Assembly (NCBI GenBank): GCA_030042795.1
Contig: JASHYZ010000364.1
Coordinates: 1-7,561, forward strand
From: Terriglobia bacterium
Lineage (GTDB): Bacteria; Acidobacteriota; Terriglobia; UBA7540
Direction: 5' to 3'
Length of the DNA stretch: 7,561 nucleotides
Shown in pieces: positions 4,448 through 7,561 of this stretch. The notes below the pieces were generated by a model. It was not told the origin of the DNA. It did not search any database and was given only the letters and a program-made list of their open reading frames with translations. The position numbers were made by a program, and so were the translations under genes. Numbering within the stretch: position 1 is the stretch's first letter; each line of letters starts with the position of its first letter.

Positions 4448-5530
4448 ATGGCTATCCGATTCAACTTCATCAGGGAATTGCGTCCCGGCCAGCAAGCTGG
4501 CCTGAAGGAAAGCGGTAGCAAGCTACCGCACTCCAAGGCGCTTCGCGCATCGCTGCATCCGGCTAACAGGTGTACGCAAGCTTCTGGGTTGGCGGTCGCG
4601 GACGCCATTAGCTTGACACTTGTCTTGGGAACGCTGCTGAGCGCCACGAACCTCCGGGCTGTCCAGGGCCAATCTGCTGGCGCCACGACGCTGGATTGCA
4701 GCGAGGTTCAGAGCGCGATTCTTGGCCGAGGGGTGAACTACTGTGTGGCGCTTCCCGCGGACTACGCTTCCTCGGGCAAGCGGTATCCCGTCCTTTACTA
4801 TCTTCACGGCATGTTTGAGAACGAGCGGAGTTGGGCGGAGCGCGGCGGCCAAGAAATACTGGACGGTATGCTGGCCAAAGGCCAGCTTGGGCCTTTTCTG
4901 GTGGTCATGCCTGATGCCGGGAAGACCTTCTATGTGAACTCATTCGACGGCAAGGTTCGCTACGAGGACTTCTTTATCCAGGAACTGGTACCGTACGTCG
5001 ATCAACATTACCGGACCATCGCGCGGCCTGCGGAGCGTGGGATCTTCGGAATCTCGATGGGTGGTTACGGGGCGCTGCATCTCGCCATGCGCCATCCGGA
5101 CATCTTCGGCTCGGTAAGCGCGCAGAGCGCCGCCTTGCTGCCTAAGTTTCCTAACCCGCTGCCGACCGAAGGACGCTGGGGGTTCTACGCCCGCGTCCTC
5201 CAAGGCCCGTTCGGCGAGCCGCTCAACGAGGCCTACTTTGATGCTAACAATCCCATTACGCTGGCGGAACACCCGGAGACGTTCGAGAATCTCAAGATGT
5301 ATTTTGACTGCGGCGATCACGACCGCTACGGATTCGACGCTGGCAACAAGCTTTTAGACCAGATCCTGACTTCAAAGCATTTTCCTCACGAATATACGCT
5401 GCGAGAAGGAGGCCACGGCTGGGACTACGAAGCCCAGTACATGCAATACCCTCTACTGTTTGAGTGGAACGTCTTCGAACACGCGAATGGAACAGCGACG
5501 GCCGCGGCCGCTCGCGGAGGGCGGAAGTAA
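4448..5530 (+). CDS. Exported alpha/beta-hydrolase, putative esterase (FrmB / esterase D type)
   Basis: The protein has 360 residues from ATG 4448 (a GTG at 4445 is an equal alternative; neither has a Shine-Dalgarno). From about residue 85 it follows the PF00756 esterase fold: NYCVALPADY, YPVLYYLHG (oxyanion region), FLVVMPDAG, YEDFFIQELVPYVDQHY, then the nucleophile elbow G-I-S203-M-G-G, FDCGDHDRYG (acid Asp 290 or 292) and GGHGWDYE (His 323). Relatives hydrolyse S-formylglutathione, feruloyl or acetyl esters, or act as mycolyltransferase-like enzymes; the substrate here is unknown. Residues 55-75 (LTLVLGTLLSATNLRAVQGQ) look like a signal peptide, but about 50 odd residues come first. Those are encoded by hairpin-forming repeat-like DNA, so the true start may be a TTG at 4589. 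The stop overlaps the next ATG (TAATG). Confidence 0.85.
   Translation: MAIRFNFIRELRPGQQAGLKESGSKLPHSKALRASLHPANRCTQASGLAVADAISLTLVLGTLLSATNLRAVQGQSAGATTLDCSEVQSAILGRGVNYCVALPADYASSGKRYPVLYYLHGMFENERSWAERGGQEILDGMLAKGQLGPFLVVMPDAGKTFYVNSFDGKVRYEDFFIQELVPYVDQHYRTIARPAERGIFGISMGGYGALHLAMRHPDIFGSVSAQSAALLPKFPNPLPTEGRWGFYARVLQGPFGEPLNEAYFDANNPITLAEHPETFENLKMYFDCGDHDRYGFDAGNKLLDQILTSKHFPHEYTLREGGHGWDYEAQYMQYPLLFEWNVFEHANGTATAAAARGGRK
4487..4529. repeat. Two tandem hairpins with a shared gcaagc core inside the annotated 5' end of the esterase gene
   Basis: ggccagcaagctggcc (4487-4502) and gcggtagcaagctaccgc (4512-4529) are both perfect inverted repeats sharing a gcaagc centre, and are nine bases apart. 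They encode part of the N-terminal extension ahead of the likely signal peptide. They look like an intergenic repeat rather than protein-coding sequence. They could also fold in the mRNA leader if translation starts downstream. Confidence 0.7.
5516..5520 (+). promoter_or_regulatory. Shine-Dalgarno GGAGG supporting the TlpA-like start at 5530
   Basis: GGAGG lies nine bases before ATG 5530, inside the end of the esterase gene, so this start combines a ribosome site with stop-start coupling (TAATG). A competing ATG at 5563 has AGGAGG only two bases away, too close to be optimal, though it would give a more compact signal peptide. Confidence 0.5.
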
Positions 5531-6531
5531 TGGCTAGCCCGGCCCACGATGGCGAGGAGGGAATGCTCGCGCAGCGTGAAACTGCAACAACGAGAAGATT
5601 TCATCACAGGTGCTGGGGCCTGGGCTTCGCGCTGGCTACCGGCCTCGCCACGGCAATGGCGACGGCACGCACGCAGACCCCGGCAGCGCCTGCCAGCGAA
5701 TTAGAGGCAGAAACCCGGGTGGTGGACTACATTCGGGACCACGTCCAGCCGGGCCAGCCGCTGCTGGTCACCGATCTTTTCAACAACGTGTTCACCGCGC
5801 CCGACGAGCGCCGGGCGCTCGACAAACTGTACCGGGCCTTCTTTCGCATTCCGCTGTTTGTGGCCCAATACCAGGAAAAGTTCGGCCATCCTCCAACACT
5901 CGCCACCATCGCCGAGCAATTTGACCTGCACGCGCCCGGAGCGGCGGACGTGTTACTGCGCGTCATGGAGTCTGACCCGCGGGTGCCGAAGTTTCTTACG
6001 CGCGATCCCAAGAGCGGAGAGATCTCGAGCGTGAATGTGACGGAGATCAGGTCCGACCCGCGATTCGGGCAAGCGCTGCAGCATCAGCTCACGGGCCGGG
6101 AGGGAACGCCAGCGCCGCCGTTCAATCTGCCGGGCGTGAACGGCGCGAACGTGGACTCGGCTGCGCTCGCCGGCAAGGCGATGCTGCTCTACGTCTGGTT
6201 TACCGGGTGCCCGCCGTGCCTGAAGGAATCGCCCGTTCTGGCGGGGCTCGATCACGAGTTCAAGTCGAAGGGTCTGGTGATTGTGGGAGCCAACGCCGAC
6301 CGTATCCTGGGCCTCAGCTACACCGACGGTATGAGGGAGCGCTACTTGACTGAGCACCGGATTAGCTTTCCCGTCGGCCATTGGACGGGCGAGGCCAACG
6401 CGGCATACGGCGGAATCGCGATTTTTCCGACACTGTTCCTCATCGATGCCAAGGGCGTGATCCGCCATCAGTGGGTGGGTTTTGTGAGTGCTGACGAGTT
6501 ACGCCGGGCGGTGGGAAAAATCGTCGGTTAA
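5530..6531 (+). CDS. TlpA/ResA-like thioredoxin-fold protein with an uncharacterised N-terminal domain
   Basis: The protein has 333 residues from ATG 5530. A signal peptide or membrane anchor lies at about 22-46 (RRFHHRCWGLGFALATGLAT...). Residues about 52-190 form a mostly helical region I do not recognise: VVDYIRDHVQPGQPLLVTDL, LYRAFFRIPLFVAQYQEKFG and ATIAEQFDLHAPGAADVLLR, resembling a compact helical bundle. Residues 192-333 are a thioredoxin fold of the AhpC/TlpA type: GTPAPPFNLPGV, LLYVWFTG, redox motif C227-P-P-C230, GLVIVGANAD, and the cis-proline in IFP300TLFLID. TlpA-like proteins reduce disulfides or help haem and copper protein assembly in the periplasm. CPPC, rather than CxxC with a charged or His centre, suggests a reducing role. 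It overlaps the esterase stop by one base. The nearby P460 protein needs reduced CxxCH cysteines for haem attachment and is a possible client (inference). Confidence 0.85.
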   Translation: MASPAHDGEEGMLAQRETATTRRFHHRCWGLGFALATGLATAMATARTQTPAAPASELEAETRVVDYIRDHVQPGQPLLVTDLFNNVFTAPDERRALDKLYRAFFRIPLFVAQYQEKFGHPPTLATIAEQFDLHAPGAADVLLRVMESDPRVPKFLTRDPKSGEISSVNVTEIRSDPRFGQALQHQLTGREGTPAPPFNLPGVNGANVDSAALAGKAMLLYVWFTGCPPCLKESPVLAGLDHEFKSKGLVIVGANADRILGLSYTDGMRERYLTEHRISFPVGHWTGEANAAYGGIAIFPTLFLIDAKGVIRHQWVGFVSADELRRAVGKIVG

Positions 6532-6561
6532 ACCGGCGCGGGAAGCCGGCTCCGCGCAGAT

Positions 6562-6590
6562 AGAGGTGAATCTCACCTCTGACCGTGAGG
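6562..6590 (+). promoter_or_regulatory. Alternative hairpins ahead of the DUF2911 ribosome site
   Basis: agaggtga (6562-6569) and tcacctct (6573-6580) form a perfect 8-pair stem with a 3-base loop. The strand ctcac (6572-6576) can instead pair with gtgag (6585-6589), which overlaps the GAGGGG ribosome site (6587-6592) of the next gene. The two pairings exclude each other, the layout of a simple translational switch or attenuator. No terminator U-run is present. The fold is seen in the sequence; regulation is inference. Confidence 0.4.
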
Positions 6591-6595
6591 GGTCT

Positions 6596-7117
6596 ATGAA
6601 TCTTATATCACGCAGAATCGTATCGCTGCTGAGTGTGGCCGGCACCGCTCTCCTTTTGGGGGTTTCAGCCGCGGCCGGCCACGGCAATGAGCAGGGCAAG
6701 GCGCAGGCGACCATCGGCAACGCCAGCGTATCCATCGAATACGGGCGGCCGACGCTGAAGGGCCGGGACGTCACCAAACTCATCGCGCCCGGCCAGATGT
6801 GGAGAATCGGCGCTGACATACCCACGGTGATCGAGTCGGACGCTGATCTGGACTTCGGCGGAACGCGCGTGCCCAAGGGCAAGCACGTGCTGCTGGCGCG
6901 CCTCATCGCGCCCGGGCAATGGTCTTTGGTGGTGTCCAGCCAGCCTATCAACCGTTACGAGCCCAGCGCTAAGCTCGCCGAAGTACCCATGGAGGTGCAG
7001 CAGCAAAGCGCTCCCGCGGAGGAACTGACGATTAGCCTATCCAACGAGGCCGGGCGCGGCGTCATCGTAATTTCTTGGGGGACACAGAAGCTAGTGGCGG
7101 CCTTCCGGCCGGCCTGA
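6596..7117 (+). CDS. Exported DUF2911-family protein
   Basis: The protein has 173 residues from ATG 6596, chosen because GAGGGG lies about three bases before it and the protein then opens with a signal peptide (MNLISRRIVSLLSVAGTALLLGVSAAAG, about 1-28). The mature part is a beta-rich DUF2911 domain: QATIGNASVSIEYGRPTLKG with Y49-G-R-P and K55-G-R-D, then IAPGQMWRIGAD (W69, R70), DLDFGGTRVPKGKHVLLARL, GQWSLVVSSQ, VPMEVQ and a closing VIVISWGTQKLVAAF. The family occurs mainly in Bacteroidota and Acidobacteriota and has no established function. The conserved G-R-P, W-R-x-G-A-D and C-terminal W-G suggest a small binding sandwich. It is slightly shorter than many members but looks complete. It lies 64 bases after the TlpA-like gene and 51 before the next start, so it is probably in the same transcript. 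Family call firm. Confidence 0.88.
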   Translation: MNLISRRIVSLLSVAGTALLLGVSAAAGHGNEQGKAQATIGNASVSIEYGRPTLKGRDVTKLIAPGQMWRIGADIPTVIESDADLDFGGTRVPKGKHVLLARLIAPGQWSLVVSSQPINRYEPSAKLAEVPMEVQQQSAPAEELTISLSNEAGRGVIVISWGTQKLVAAFRPA

Positions 7118-7168
7118 AGGTATGAGCTTCCGAATGAGGGCAGTCCGGTACGAGCCGGAATAGAAAAC

Positions 7169-7561
7169 GTGACGCGCCAGCATCGAACATCGAAAGGCAG
7201 CTCCGCTGGGGCGCTATCGGGCAGCTCTCGCCGCTCAACGGATCTTACAGCCACTCTCCGCGCCTTTTGCGTATTGGCGGTTGTCGCCGCTTGCTGCGGG
7301 CAGCTCCAGGCTGATAATTCCAACAACCTCTGGGGCCGGACCGTGCTCGAAATCCGGCTCAATGCCGATGCGGACCTTACGGCGGCCAAGTTCAAGGCTG
7401 AGATCACACAACAGACGAACGAGTCTTTGGACCGCGCCAAGGTCGCAGCCAGTCTGAAGAACCTGTACGCCACAGGCCGCTTCATCGAGCTGGCGGCGAA
7501 CGCCGAGCCTCGCGGGGAGGGCGTGTTGCTGGTGTTTCGGGCGCGCGCGCGCTACTTCATC
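7169..7561 (+). CDS. BamA/TamA-like outer-membrane protein, N-terminal POTRA part (3' end outside window)
   Basis: A frame opens after the DUF2911 stop and runs off the right edge. No in-frame ATG exists; GTG 7169 is the best start, with only a weak GGA nearby. The first 131 residues are visible. A basic leader is followed by a hydrophobic stretch (about 30-48, TATLRAFCVLAVVAACCG). Then comes a POTRA domain: LWGRTVLEIRLNADADLTAA, LDRAKVAASLKNLYATGRFI, and VLLVFRARARYFI. This is the beta-alpha-alpha-beta pattern with the conserved LY-x-T-G-x-F motif of surface-antigen proteins. BamA inserts barrels into the outer membrane, while TamA and other Omp85 members move particular substrates. Which one this is cannot be told without the barrel. 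The leader VAACC could be read as a weak lipobox, unusual for an Omp85 protein. Calling it envelope biogenesis machinery is firm, subtype open. Confidence 0.8.
   Translation, partial: MTRQHRTSKGSSAGALSGSSRRSTDLTATLRAFCVLAVVAACCGQLQADNSNNLWGRTVLEIRLNADADLTAAKFKAEITQQTNESLDRAKVAASLKNLYATGRFIELAANAEPRGEGVLLVFRARARYFI

Noticed and set aside
4448..5530. Naming the esterase frmB or a feruloyl esterase
   Set aside because: The catalytic pattern fits the broad family, but no formaldehyde-detoxification neighbour or carbohydrate-binding module is present, so the substrate cannot be assigned.
6955..7485. Minus-strand open frame of 176 codons across the DUF2911 end and the POTRA start
   Set aside because: It crosses two supported plus-strand genes and has no family features; it is a high-GC shadow frame.

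Overview
This 7,561-base window is GC-rich and looks like chromosomal DNA from a soil-type Acidobacteriota or a close relative. That placement is inference. It rests on a DUF2911 protein, a cytochrome P460 protein with C-terminal TPRs, a secreted esterase, a TlpA-like protein, a BamA-like POTRA protein (which implies an outer membrane), and intergenic repeats of the CTGAGCG...CGAAGGA and TAGCCCAGGGCG kinds that I recall from such genomes. No database search was possible. I see no tRNA, rRNA, CRISPR array, transposase or phage gene.

The left third (1-2523) is decayed and repeat-rich. It opens with the 3' end of a concanavalin A-like/LamG-like protein (1-453). Next is a cupin gene killed by one frameshift and one in-frame amber codon (645-1003). 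A 780-base gap without an intact gene follows. It holds a nested inverted-repeat element (about 1058-1478) and a shorter palindromic repeat (1551-1635). Then comes a ParD/ParE-type toxin-antitoxin pair with an intact antitoxin and an amber codon at toxin codon 22. A roughly 31-codon remnant of a secreted-protein gene lies on the minus strand, next to a second copy of the shorter repeat (2446-2493).

The middle holds two divergent genes for exported proteins. On the minus strand is a periplasmic cytochrome P460-family haem protein with CWSCH and two TPR-like repeats (3501 to 2524). On the plus strand is an Ala/Ser/Pro-rich secreted protein of unknown function (3782-4429).

The right part (4448-7561) is a tightly packed plus-strand series and probably one transcription unit: a FrmB/esterase D-type alpha/beta hydrolase, a TlpA/thioredoxin-like CPPC protein overlapping it by one base, a DUF2911 exported protein, and the start of a BamA/TamA-like outer-membrane protein cut by the window edge. 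All four look exported or envelope-located, so the region reads as an envelope or periplasmic module. A shared pathway is inference. The best lead for something undescribed is this gene set together with the divergent P460-TPR pair. The most solid direct observations are the three point lesions in two otherwise well-preserved genes, and the nested repeat architecture.
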